Origin: Candidatus Methylacidiphilales bacterium
GTDB lineage: Bacteria; Verrucomicrobiota; Verrucomicrobiia; Methylacidiphilales; JAAUTS01
Direction: 5' to 3'
DNA length: 61,047 nt
Assembly: GCA_028713655.1 (NCBI GenBank)
Contig: JAQTNW010000021.1
Span: 1 to 61,047, forward strand
Position 1 is the first letter of the stretch. Each line of letters opens with the position of its first letter. The position numbers were made by a program, and so were the translations under genes. The notes below the pieces were generated by a model that had not been told where the DNA came from, made no database searches, and saw nothing but the letters and a program-made list of their open reading frames with translations. Of this stretch, positions 18,746-26,794 are shown in pieces.

Positions 18746-19756
18746 TTAAGACCCTTTCAATCTCAGGCCCGAAAAGGCCTGGTTCAAACCCCAAATCGGC
18801 AGGTCGATGGCGGCAACCTTTTCAAGCAGGGATAAGGCCCGGATTGTATGCCAGGCCGCGGAAGCGGTGAAGGCCTGCCCGCAGTAGGGAAATTCATTCA
18901 AATTCTTCCGGGCATCAATCAAGTCCTCTTCAATGCGCTCAATCCATGAACCCTGCCCGGTGCCGAAAACTGGCGACTTTGGATCAAAGCCCTGAATCAG
19001 ATTTTGAGCCGCTTGGAGTGCCGACTTACGGCCGCGGTAGGAATGGCTTTCGGGATAAGCCCCGATCCGCTTTTTATCCCCGGCAGTACGCCCGAGCAGC
19101 ACGGCGCCCGCGCCTTCCGACGGAATAAATCCGCTTCCACCCCGCAACCAGCGGGCTGCGGCGTACGTCTCCATGATTGCAGAATCGACTTCCTCCGCGC
19201 CGACAACCAAAACATGATCCAAGTCACCCTCCTGCAGCCAGACATCCGCCACGCGGAAGGCCTCCACCCAGGCGGATTCATCGCCCACAATCGAATAACA
19301 AGGCCCTGAAATGCCAAACAAATTCGCCAGATGGCTGGTGGGGGAATTGTAAACCGTTTCCGGAAACAGCGCCGGACTGGCCGCGCCCTGGCCCTTCCGC
19401 ACGATGTCGAAATAAAAGCGCTGTGTGTAAACCAGGCTTCCGGTCGAGTACGCGGCGACGATGCCGATCCTGTTAGGATCAAAGGGACGGATGGGTTCAA
19501 GCGCCTGCGCGGCAGCTTCGGCGAGATACAGCGAGATCGGACTCGCGCGACGCAACCGCGGTTCGCGCTGCCATTTTTTCAACGCCTCATTCGTCTTGCC
19601 AACTTGAAACACCGGGTAAATTTCGTCCGGCACTGTAATCAGGCCCAGGCTGCTCCGGGGCCAGGGATCCTTTCGCAAGAGGCAGTCCACGCCGATGCCT
19701 GCGGGGGATACCGCGCCGGTTCCGCAGACAAAAAGCATGGGAACTTCCTGTTTCAT
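18746..19756 (-). CDS. Catalytically dead ketosynthase-like protein (chain-length-factor-like)
   Basis: A 336-residue thiolase-fold protein related to beta-ketoacyl-ACP synthases but without their catalytic residues. Where the partner gene has NACASG this one reads VGDESA (Asp in place of the Cys); the NAHGT stretch is GTGQGS, and the second His region is QAFTASAAWH. It is about 70 residues shorter than the partner. An inactive synthase encoded next to an active one (ATGA overlap with 19753-20976) is the arrangement of KS/chain-length-factor pairs in type II polyketide and aryl polyene systems, so a heterodimer is the likely role. Confidence 0.8.
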   Translation of the reverse strand: MKQEVPMLFVCGTGAVSPAGIGVDCLLRKDPWPRSSLGLITVPDEIYPVFQVGKTNEALKKWQREPRLRRASPISLYLAEAAAQALEPIRPFDPNRIGIVAAYSTGSLVYTQRFYFDIVRKGQGAASPALFPETVYNSPTSHLANLFGISGPCYSIVGDESAWVEAFRVADVWLQEGDLDHVLVVGAEEVDSAIMETYAAARWLRGGSGFIPSEGAGAVLLGRTAGDKKRIGAYPESHSYRGRKSALQAAQNLIQGFDPKSPVFGTGQGSWIERIEEDLIDARKNLNEFPYCGQAFTASAAWHTIRALSLLEKVAAIDLPIWGLNQAFSGLRLKGS

Positions 19757-20976
19757 AATTTTGAAAAAATCAACGCCGCATTCGAACCGCCAAAACCCAG
19801 ATTTACGCTCATGGCATGGCGCGGGCTCTGAAGCACATCACCCTGAGCCGGCAGAACGGGCCGCATCTCCGGGATCGCCTCCCGCGTGTGAAGCTGAGGC
19901 GGGAGCTGCCCGGTCCGCAACACTTGAATGGCAAACACTGCCTCAACCGCACCCGCGGCGCCCAGCGTATGTCCGATGGCCGCTTTGGTGGAACTGATTT
20001 TCAAGCGCTTGAATCCTTCCCCGAAAAATGAAACATAAGCCGCCGCCTCCGCGCCGTCGTTCATTGGAGTCGCGGTCCCGTGCGCGTTGACATAGGAAAT
20101 TTCGCGCCGGTCGATTCCCGAACGTTTCACCGCCTGCTCCATGACCCGGATCAAGGCTTCGCCGCCGGGCGATGGCTGGGTCAGGTGATGCAAATCGGTG
20201 GCCTGGCCATAACCGGAAAGCTCGCAGTAGTGCCTGACTCCTCTCTGGCGCGCTCTTTCCTCCGATTCCAGAACCACGAACCCTGCGCCTTCCCCCAGCA
20301 TCAAGCCGTTGCGGTTCAGGTCGAAAGGCCTGCAACAGTCCGGGGAAAGAGCCTGCAGGCTGTCAAACCCCGCATACACCAGCTCCGTCAGGGCTTCATA
20401 TCCGCCCGCCAGGACGCAATCCGCCCGTCCGTTGCGTATCAAATCGGCCGCATGCCCGAGCGCGTTGGCCCCGCTGGCGCAGGCATTGGCAATGATCGTT
20501 GCCGGGCCGCGAAAACCGAATGTCTCCTGCAGGTCCAAAATCTGTTGTTGCGGCTGGTAACGGGCTATCGGGCCCAGCAACCCCTTTTTTGTTCCCGCCA
20601 GCGAGTGGCGCAAAAAAGTTTCGGCATTCGACATGGCGCCTGCCGTGGTGCTCACGGACAAGACCAGACGCGGTTCCAGGCTGGAGCCGTCCTGCCTTAA
20701 CAAACCGGCGTCCGCCAGGGCTTCCCGGACCGCAGAGATCGCCAGCATGGAAGCGCGGGTCAGGCGGCGCGGCTTGGGAGCCCGGGCCGGAAATGCTCCG
20801 GGCAGTTCGACTTGCGCCCCTTCGCGGCAGCGGCATCCGGACACATCAAACAACGTGACAGGCCGCCGCGCATCATTGCCCGCGCAGAGCCGTTCCCAAC
20901 TTCCCTGCACATCGGGCCCCAGTGGAGTCAGAAGCCCCAGGCCCGTCACCACCACTTTTCGTTTGGCCGGGTTCAT
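19753..20976 (-). CDS. Beta-ketoacyl-ACP synthase (FabF/KAS II type)
   Basis: A 407-residue condensing enzyme with the full Cys-His-His set: Cys166 in NACASGANALG, His299 in NAHGTATPMND, and His336 in STKAAIGHTLGAAG. The C-terminal NLGFGGSNAA is also present. It extends ACP-bound chains with malonyl-ACP. Overlaps of four bases with the lipoprotein upstream and the dead synthase downstream show it is the middle of a coupled set. No second ketoreductase or malonyl transferase gene is near, so these may come from primary fatty acid synthesis. Confidence 0.92.
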   Translation of the reverse strand: MNPAKRKVVVTGLGLLTPLGPDVQGSWERLCAGNDARRPVTLFDVSGCRCREGAQVELPGAFPARAPKPRRLTRASMLAISAVREALADAGLLRQDGSSLEPRLVLSVSTTAGAMSNAETFLRHSLAGTKKGLLGPIARYQPQQQILDLQETFGFRGPATIIANACASGANALGHAADLIRNGRADCVLAGGYEALTELVYAGFDSLQALSPDCCRPFDLNRNGLMLGEGAGFVVLESEERARQRGVRHYCELSGYGQATDLHHLTQPSPGGEALIRVMEQAVKRSGIDRREISYVNAHGTATPMNDGAEAAAYVSFFGEGFKRLKISSTKAAIGHTLGAAGAVEAVFAIQVLRTGQLPPQLHTREAIPEMRPVLPAQGDVLQSPRHAMSVNLGFGGSNAALIFSKL

Positions 20977-21779
20977 TCAAACGGGCTCATATAGACGGCC
21001 CGCGCATCCACTTCCCCCCCCTTGAAATAAAACGTCGGCTGGTACGAAAAAGTCTGCGCCGCAACGTCATACCGGAGCGTCTTCGGCTCATCCGAATAAT
21101 TCGGGTCATAAACATGGTAGATGAATTCCCCGTCCTTTTTTCTGGAGGAATAAACGACCACGGCATGATTGATGCTCAACGATGGAAAATTCACCAGCCA
21201 GAGCAGCTTGGGGTAACCGAGCGCGAGCGTCTGCTCCAGTTCCTCCTGCAAATTCTTCTGATCCCCGCGTGTGGGCGGAAAAACGATCCGCATGTTTCCA
21301 AAGCGGAAATAAGTGGGCCAGCCAAGTCCGATGTTCTGCTGAAAAACCCGGGGGTGCGCCTTGCTGATTGCATATAGCGAGTCGTAACCGGGGAAAACCA
21401 CCCGGTCCCGCAGGGGCAACGGCGTCTCCCATACGTCGCGGGTAGTGACCTGCCGGATCCTGTCCGCCAGATCTTTATCGTTCAAAGCGCGGCCCTCGCG
21501 GTCGAAACGGGCGAATTTCCAAAATTGCAGCGCCGCCCGCGAAACCACAAAGCAGCGCCGCGTATAATGCTCCGTGCCAGGGGCGGACTCCGTTTCACGC
21601 GGCAAAACCTCCCCGTTCACATAATTCCAGACCGTCTCATTCGCAAAGGCAAAGTGGTCCCGGGCAAAATCAAAAGTCCGCGCCGACTCCTTTTCGGGGA
21701 GCGGGCAGGCGCATCCGGCCAGAAAAAGGCATAGTGCGGCGAAAAATCCCCGTGTTATTGTCATTAATGGCTGATTCAC
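20973..21779 (-). CDS. Lipoprotein with papain-like Cys-His-Asp pattern
   Basis: A 268-residue protein with an N-terminal signal segment and lipobox LAGC (Cys23), so probably membrane-anchored outside the cytoplasm. The mature part shows RRCFVVSRAALQFW with Cys76, INHAVVVYSS with His205 and YHVYDPNYSD with Asp225 and Asn227. This order and spacing, with Cys at a helix start and H/D on strands, is that of papain-like peptidases and transglutaminase-like enzymes. The activity is an inference. It opens the minus-strand operon and overlaps the ketosynthase by ATGA. An inner ATG six codons in is an alternative start. Confidence 0.72.
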   Translation of the reverse strand: MNQPLMTITRGFFAALCLFLAGCACPLPEKESARTFDFARDHFAFANETVWNYVNGEVLPRETESAPGTEHYTRRCFVVSRAALQFWKFARFDREGRALNDKDLADRIRQVTTRDVWETPLPLRDRVVFPGYDSLYAISKAHPRVFQQNIGLGWPTYFRFGNMRIVFPPTRGDQKNLQEELEQTLALGYPKLLWLVNFPSLSINHAVVVYSSRKKDGEFIYHVYDPNYSDEPKTLRYDVAAQTFSYQPTFYFKGGEVDARAVYMSPFE

Positions 21780-21828
21780 GGCAAATAATACTTCATTCCT
21801 TCAAAACGGCCAGTAGTCTGTAGGGAAT

Positions 21829-22857
21829 ATGAATTCTGCGCAAGCACTCGTGACCGGCGGGACCGGATTCATCGGGCGCCATATTGTCTGGCAGCTCCTG
21901 CAAAGGGGCTCGTCTGTCCGTGTGCTTACCCGCGACGCAAAAAAAGCGGCCAGATTGTTCGGCGGATCGGTCGAACTCCTCTCGGGAAATTTGATGTCCG
22001 GCATGGATGTGCAACGGGCCGTCCGCGGAGTGGAGTCGATTTATCATTGCGGCGGTTTTTATGCCTTTGGAGGCCGTTATAAAAACAAGCTTCGGGAAAT
22101 AAATGTCGCAGGCGCCGAAAACGTCATGGCAGCCGCCTGGAAGTATAAACCCGGAAAAGTCGTGCACATCAGTTCAGCCGGCATTTTGACGGGCAAACAT
22201 TACCCTTTGTGCGAAACGGATTATCCCACGCATTCCATGCCCGGCTGCCCGTACAAATCGTCCAAATGGGAAGCCGAGCAAGTTGTCAGGCAGTGGGCGG
22301 CCCGGGGAATTCCCGTCGTGACCGTCAATCCCACCTGTCCTCTGGGTTCCGGCGATGAAAAGCCGACGCCGACCGGACGCATCGTTCTCGATTTCCTCAA
22401 CGGAAAATTTCCCTTCTCCACGCGGACGGGAATCAACCTCATTGACGTTGAAGACCTGGCCAGGGGAATCATCGCCGCCCACGACCGGGGGCGCATTGGG
22501 GAGCGGTATATTCTCGGGCACCACAATATCATGCTGACCGATTTGCTGAACCTGCTGCAAAAAGAAACAGGACTTCCAGCCCCGACGATGGAATTACCGT
22601 GGTCCGTGGTGGCGCTGGCGGGCTTCTTCGGCGAGATTCTGGATTCCGTAGGGCTGGCGGGCGCGGACAGCCAGCTTTGCCTGGAGACCTCGCTCCAGGC
22701 CGGCAGAATACAATTTTTCAACCACAACAAGGCGATGGAAGAACTGGAATGGGCTCCGGTTTCCGGTCTAACCCATATCTTGAGACAATCCATCGCATTT
22801 TTCCAGGCCCGGATCGAAGGCAACGCCCCCGTGCGCGTTCCGTCGAATGTTTGCTGA
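21829..22857 (+). CDS. HpnA-like NAD-dependent sugar epimerase/reductase (extended SDR)
   Basis: A 342-residue extended short-chain dehydrogenase. TGGTGFIG near the N terminus binds NAD(P), SSAGIL gives the catalytic serine, and YKSSK the Tyr/Lys pair. The block DEKPTPTGRIVLDFLNG followed by NLIDVEDLARG and GERYILGHHN is characteristic of the hopanoid-associated epimerase HpnA group. It starts 49 bases from the divergent lipoprotein gene, so the promoters overlap. In this place it might act on a sugar or instead reduce a ketone intermediate of the adjoining cluster, which lacks a clear ketoreductase. A GGGGCG-TAA-CGCCCC stem follows at 22899-22913 without a T run. Confidence 0.85.
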   Translation: MNSAQALVTGGTGFIGRHIVWQLLQRGSSVRVLTRDAKKAARLFGGSVELLSGNLMSGMDVQRAVRGVESIYHCGGFYAFGGRYKNKLREINVAGAENVMAAAWKYKPGKVVHISSAGILTGKHYPLCETDYPTHSMPGCPYKSSKWEAEQVVRQWAARGIPVVTVNPTCPLGSGDEKPTPTGRIVLDFLNGKFPFSTRTGINLIDVEDLARGIIAAHDRGRIGERYILGHHNIMLTDLLNLLQKETGLPAPTMELPWSVVALAGFFGEILDSVGLAGADSQLCLETSLQAGRIQFFNHNKAMEELEWAPVSGLTHILRQSIAFFQARIEGNAPVRVPSNVC

Positions 22858-23036
22858 TCGTCACTGGTGGCCGGTTCACCGTGAGATGCCAGAAACGCGG
22901 GGCGTAACGCCCCTCGAACCCGCAGCCGGGACGGCCGCGCCACACTCAAACGCACTTTGCGCTCGTCCTGTAAAACCGTTTTTTGGCTAAATTTTAGCTG
23001 GCGCTTCCTTCGCATGGGGCCATACGCTGGGCTCCG

Positions 23037-24191
23037 GTGATAGTGATTGTAATCCTTTGGACCTGTTGTGCCGCCGCCTGGTGGTTCATATCGCTTTGCG
23101 CCATCCACCGCCGCCCCCGTCCGCTCCCCGCTTCACCCTCTGGTAAAAAAACGTTGCTCAGCATTTTCAAGCCCTTGCCGCGCATCAGCTCCGCCGTCGA
23201 ATCCACCCACACCCGGCGGGCTTTGGAATCCTTCATCAGCCAGATGGATGAAAACTCGGAAATGCTCGTAGGCATTGAAGAAGGAGAACAGGCCTTGTGG
23301 GAACCGGTGCTACGCGACTTGTCGCAACAGCATCCTCGCGCGCGCCTGAAAATCATCCCGCACCGTTTCAACCCCGCGCATCGCCATGCGAATCCAAAAG
23401 TCGCCTGGCAGGAAATCCTCGCGGGTCACGCCTCCGGCGAACTGTGGCTTTGGAGCGATGCCGATATCATTGTTCCGCCCGATTATTTGAACTCCATCCG
23501 GTGTGAATTTGAAACAGGCAGCTTCCAAATCTTGTCCAATCCGTATGTGGTTCGGCGCATCGAGAAGGCGCATGGCTTGTGCGACGCCTTTTTTGTCAAC
23601 CTGGAGTTTTTCCCGGGCGTCTGTCTGTTTTACGGTTCCCCCAACGTGCGTTTTGCCCTGGGCGCGGGGATGCTGTTTCGCAAATCCGATTTTATCAGAA
23701 ATGTGGACTGGGAAAAAACGGGGAACTCGCTGACCGACGATTACATTCTGGGAAACAGCCTGCAACCCTCGGGGTTAAGCCGGATGGTTCTTGAAACCCA
23801 GCCCGGCGCCAATGGATGGATTCAATCCCTCCTGCATTATTATCGCTGGCAAAAAACAATTTGCTGGTGCCGGCCCCTGGGGTTTTTCGGCCAGATTTTG
23901 ATCATGCCCGCCGCCGGATGGGCGGCTTTTCTTGCGTTTCATCCCGGTCCTGCCGGATGGATCGGACTGGCCTCTGTGTTGCTCGCCGAAAGCCTTTGGG
24001 CATCCCTGATATTTCACGAGGTAAAATGCCGGCTCAAACCCGTCTATTATTTGCTTTTCCCCTGCTGGAGTTTGGGGCGTATTCTGGTTTGGATGGCGTG
24101 CTGGCTGCCACTGCCGGTCAAATGGCGCGATACCTTTTGGTGGCGGCCAGTGGCCCCGAAACACGGAAAGACACGAAATATCCGTGGTTAA
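23037..24191 (+). CDS. GT21-type glycosyltransferase (ceramide glucosyltransferase/HpnI-like)
   Basis: A 384-residue membrane glycosyltransferase. It has one N-terminal hydrophobic segment (VIVILWTCCAAAWWFISL), a GT-A catalytic domain with WSDADI for the metal and donor, LTDDYILG for the catalytic Asp, and HYYRWQKT matching the (Q/R)xxRW motif, then two to three C-terminal hydrophobic segments. The family glucosylates ceramide; HpnI adds N-acetylglucosamine in hopanoid head-group synthesis. No squalene cyclase is in view, so the acceptor lipid is unknown. Start is GTG. The last residues (KHGKTRNIRG) are encoded by a repeat-like sequence (cacggaaagacacgaaatat), suggesting the end of the gene is repeat-derived. 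Confidence 0.82.
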   Translation: MIVIVILWTCCAAAWWFISLCAIHRRPRPLPASPSGKKTLLSIFKPLPRISSAVESTHTRRALESFISQMDENSEMLVGIEEGEQALWEPVLRDLSQQHPRARLKIIPHRFNPAHRHANPKVAWQEILAGHASGELWLWSDADIIVPPDYLNSIRCEFETGSFQILSNPYVVRRIEKAHGLCDAFFVNLEFFPGVCLFYGSPNVRFALGAGMLFRKSDFIRNVDWEKTGNSLTDDYILGNSLQPSGLSRMVLETQPGANGWIQSLLHYYRWQKTICWCRPLGFFGQILIMPAAGWAAFLAFHPGPAGWIGLASVLLAESLWASLIFHEVKCRLKPVYYLLFPCWSLGRILVWMACWLPLPVKWRDTFWWRPVAPKHGKTRNIRG

Positions 24192-24293
24192 AACCACGTG
24201 CTTCTTTTACTGGCAAATCACAGACAGGATGGGTATTACCTTGATTGCCAAGGATTCAAACCATACTAATTCAGTCATATAACATAAAACCTG

Positions 24294-25313
24294 ATGCAAC
24301 TTCGAGTAACAGATTCGGGCCTTCCCGGCATGGCTGACCTGCTGGCTGTCGGCCCAGCCCAGGCAAAGCTTCATCGCGCCGGGGAAGCCGAGCGCAACCG
24401 CCAGTTCGGGCGGAAGGTCTTTGTCCGCGCCGTCATCGAAGTCTCCAATTATTGCCGTCAAAATTGCCATTACTGCGGTATGCGGCGCGATAACAAGGGC
24501 TTGAGCCGGTTCCGGCTGACCCGCGATATTTTGCGCCACATCATTTTGGAAGCCGTTCCCAACAGCGTCACCGACATCAATTTTCAAACCGGCGAAGATC
24601 CCGTCGTCGTCCGCGAAATCATCATTCCCCTGATCGAGGAAGTCCGGCGTGAAACCCGCTACGGGGTCAGCGTTTGCCTGGGCACGCTCGACCCGAAGCT
24701 CTACGAGGAATTGAGGCAGGCCGGGGCGGGCTATTATATCATCAAATTGGAAACGGGACAGGCAGATCACTACCGCCAACTTGAGGCGCCAGGAACACTC
24801 GAAAAGCGGCTGGCCGCAATCAAACACCTTCAACAAACAGGCTGGCTCGTGTCCTCCGGTTTTATTGCCGGATTACCGGGACAAGGCCCCGATCAAATCC
24901 TCGAAACCCTGCGCCTGCTCTCCTCTTTGCCGCTGGCGGGTTGCAGCGTCAGCCCTTTTATCCCGGGGCTCGACACGCCGCTGGCGAACTGCGCTTCCGC
25001 AGATATTGAAACAGCCCTCAACTGCGTCGCCCTCATGCGCCTCGCCAATCCGGAGCGGGTCATCCCCGCCGTCAGCGCCATGAACATCCTGCAAGACGGC
25101 GCATACGCGCGGGCAATCCGGGCCGGAGCAAACCTGTCCACCATCAACCTCACCCCGGAAGGTTCGCGGGAGAATTATTTGCTCTACAAAAAAGATAGAT
25201 TCATCATGGGCGAACAGCGCGTGCTGGGCGCGATCGAACAGGCCGGATGCGAGCCCAGCAGCATCAGCCTTGCAGCGCACTTTGAAGCCCAGTCCCGGGC
25301 CGTACCGGCCTGA
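24294..25313 (+). CDS. HydE/BioB-like radical SAM enzyme
   Basis: A 339-residue radical S-adenosylmethionine enzyme. The cluster cysteines are Cys54, Cys58 and Cys61 in SNYCRQNCHYCGMRRDNKG, the CxxxCxxC motif. The text around it, and DINFQTGEDPVV and KLETGQADHYRQL, are closest in my reading to HydE, which acts in [FeFe]-hydrogenase cofactor assembly, and to BioB/PylB relatives. HydF, HydG and hydrogenase genes are absent here. A role on a lipid or sugar made by the neighbouring genes is possible but is only positional. Confidence 0.82.
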   Translation: MQLRVTDSGLPGMADLLAVGPAQAKLHRAGEAERNRQFGRKVFVRAVIEVSNYCRQNCHYCGMRRDNKGLSRFRLTRDILRHIILEAVPNSVTDINFQTGEDPVVVREIIIPLIEEVRRETRYGVSVCLGTLDPKLYEELRQAGAGYYIIKLETGQADHYRQLEAPGTLEKRLAAIKHLQQTGWLVSSGFIAGLPGQGPDQILETLRLLSSLPLAGCSVSPFIPGLDTPLANCASADIETALNCVALMRLANPERVIPAVSAMNILQDGAYARAIRAGANLSTINLTPEGSRENYLLYKKDRFIMGEQRVLGAIEQAGCEPSSISLAAHFEAQSRAVPA

Positions 25314-25337
25314 ACCCCTTCTCCAGAAAGTCTCCGC

Positions 25338-26609
25338 ATGTCTTTTGGTTCTATTCTCCATACAAATCCTTCCTCCACCGAAGGAGTGCTTACCCTTACC
25401 CTGCTTCAGATCATCACGATCCTTCTGGCAGCCAGGGCGGTTTCGTGGCTGTTCCGGCGCCTGGGACAACCGGCTGTTGTCGGTGAAATGGCCGCAGGCA
25501 TTCTTTTGGGGCCTTCCCTGTTCGGAGCCCTGGCCCCCGGAACCTTCCACACCCTATTTGGCTCGGGTGTCCAGGGCCTCTCCGTTATCAGCCAGATCGG
25601 ATTGATCCTGCTGATGTTTCAAATCGGGATGGAATTTGATTTCAGCCATCTCAAGACCGGAGCAAACCGGCGCGCCGTGTCCTTCATCTGGCCGGCTGGA
25701 ATTCTCATCCCATTTTTGCTGGGGTCCGTATTGGGGTGGTTCGGTCACGACTCATTGGATGCCGCCTCGCCCAAAACAATTTTTGTTCTCTTCATATCCG
25801 TCTCCATGTGCATTACCGCCATGCCCGTACTGGGCCGGATGTTGCTCGAACTTAATCTGACTCGCACACGCATCGGCACACTGACGATCACCTGCGCCGC
25901 CTTCGACGATATAACAGGGTGGTTGTTGCTGGCTGTAATCAGCGCTCTGGCCACATCGCATCTGGATCTTTCCGGCTTCGCGCTGCGCCTGGCCGCGATC
26001 GGAGCCTATCTGCTCGTGTTTTGGTTTTTGGTCCGGCCTGTCATCACGGGTTGGCTAAAACCCAAAACCAAAAACGAAGATCCTCTGTCCCTCGGCGCCA
26101 TGACCTGTGTTTTGGCGCTGGTCTTTGTTTCTGCGCTGGCCACGCAGCAGTTGGGCATTCACGCCATTTTTGGCGGGTTTTGGATGGGCGTCCTGCTCCA
26201 CAAAGAATCCGCCTTTGTGCAGGCATGGCGTCAGCATGCAGCCCGTTTTGTCACTGTATTCTTTCTACCGATCTTTTTCACGTTCACCGGCCTGAGAACC
26301 AACATTCCGGGGCTTAACTCCTGGACGCTCTGGGGCTGGTGTGCCCTGGTGTTCGTGTGCGCGTTTGCCGGAAAATTTGGAGGCTGCTGGATGGCCGCAC
26401 GCCTGTCGGGCCTTCCACAACGCCCGTCCTGCTGCATTGCCATCATGATGAACACCCGCGGGCTGTTGGAGCTGATCGTCGCGAACGTCGGTTACGATCT
26501 GGGCCTGATTCCAGCGTCCGTTTTTACGATGCTGGTGCTGATGGCGCTGCTCAGCACAGTCGTCACCGCACCGCTGCTCAAGCTCTGGCGCGCCGATTCC
26601 TGTGATTAA
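25338..26609 (+). CDS. CPA2-family cation/proton antiporter
   Basis: A 423-residue inner-membrane protein made of about 12 hydrophobic segments. The ion site Asp-Asp is in TCAAFDDITGWLLL, and the GQPAVVGEMAAGILLGPS stretch is typical of CPA2 (Kef/NapA-like) exchangers. It lacks the C-terminal RCK/TrkA domain of Kef channels, so regulation by glutathione or nucleotides is not expected. It starts 24 bases after the radical SAM gene and may be cotranscribed with it. Ion (Na+ or K+) cannot be told. Confidence 0.9.
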   Translation: MSFGSILHTNPSSTEGVLTLTLLQIITILLAARAVSWLFRRLGQPAVVGEMAAGILLGPSLFGALAPGTFHTLFGSGVQGLSVISQIGLILLMFQIGMEFDFSHLKTGANRRAVSFIWPAGILIPFLLGSVLGWFGHDSLDAASPKTIFVLFISVSMCITAMPVLGRMLLELNLTRTRIGTLTITCAAFDDITGWLLLAVISALATSHLDLSGFALRLAAIGAYLLVFWFLVRPVITGWLKPKTKNEDPLSLGAMTCVLALVFVSALATQQLGIHAIFGGFWMGVLLHKESAFVQAWRQHAARFVTVFFLPIFFTFTGLRTNIPGLNSWTLWGWCALVFVCAFAGKFGGCWMAARLSGLPQRPSCCIAIMMNTRGLLELIVANVGYDLGLIPASVFTMLVLMALLSTVVTAPLLKLWRADSCD

Positions 26610-26693
26610 AACACGAAGAGAAGTGAGAATTCTGAAGTCGGAATTAAGAATTCAGAATCTGACAGCAAGGCGCTGAAAGAGGATCGTATTTAG

Positions 26694-26756
26694 TTTAAAA
26701 CTTACCTGCCCGCCATACTCCGGCAACCGCTGGACGAAGGCGGAAGACTTACAAAC
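26694..26756. repeat. Second copy of the TTTAAAC-flanked hairpin repeat
   Basis: Compare ttacctgcccgccatactcc and gacgaaggcggaagactta with the copy at 10531-10580. The loop is about 13 bases longer. It lies at the convergent end of the antiporter and sensor kinase genes; 26612-26660 before it holds the AATTC-type repeat. Confidence 0.5.
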
Positions 26757-26794
26757 TTGAAACTGACGCAGGACGCAACCCCTATTTTTTGAGT

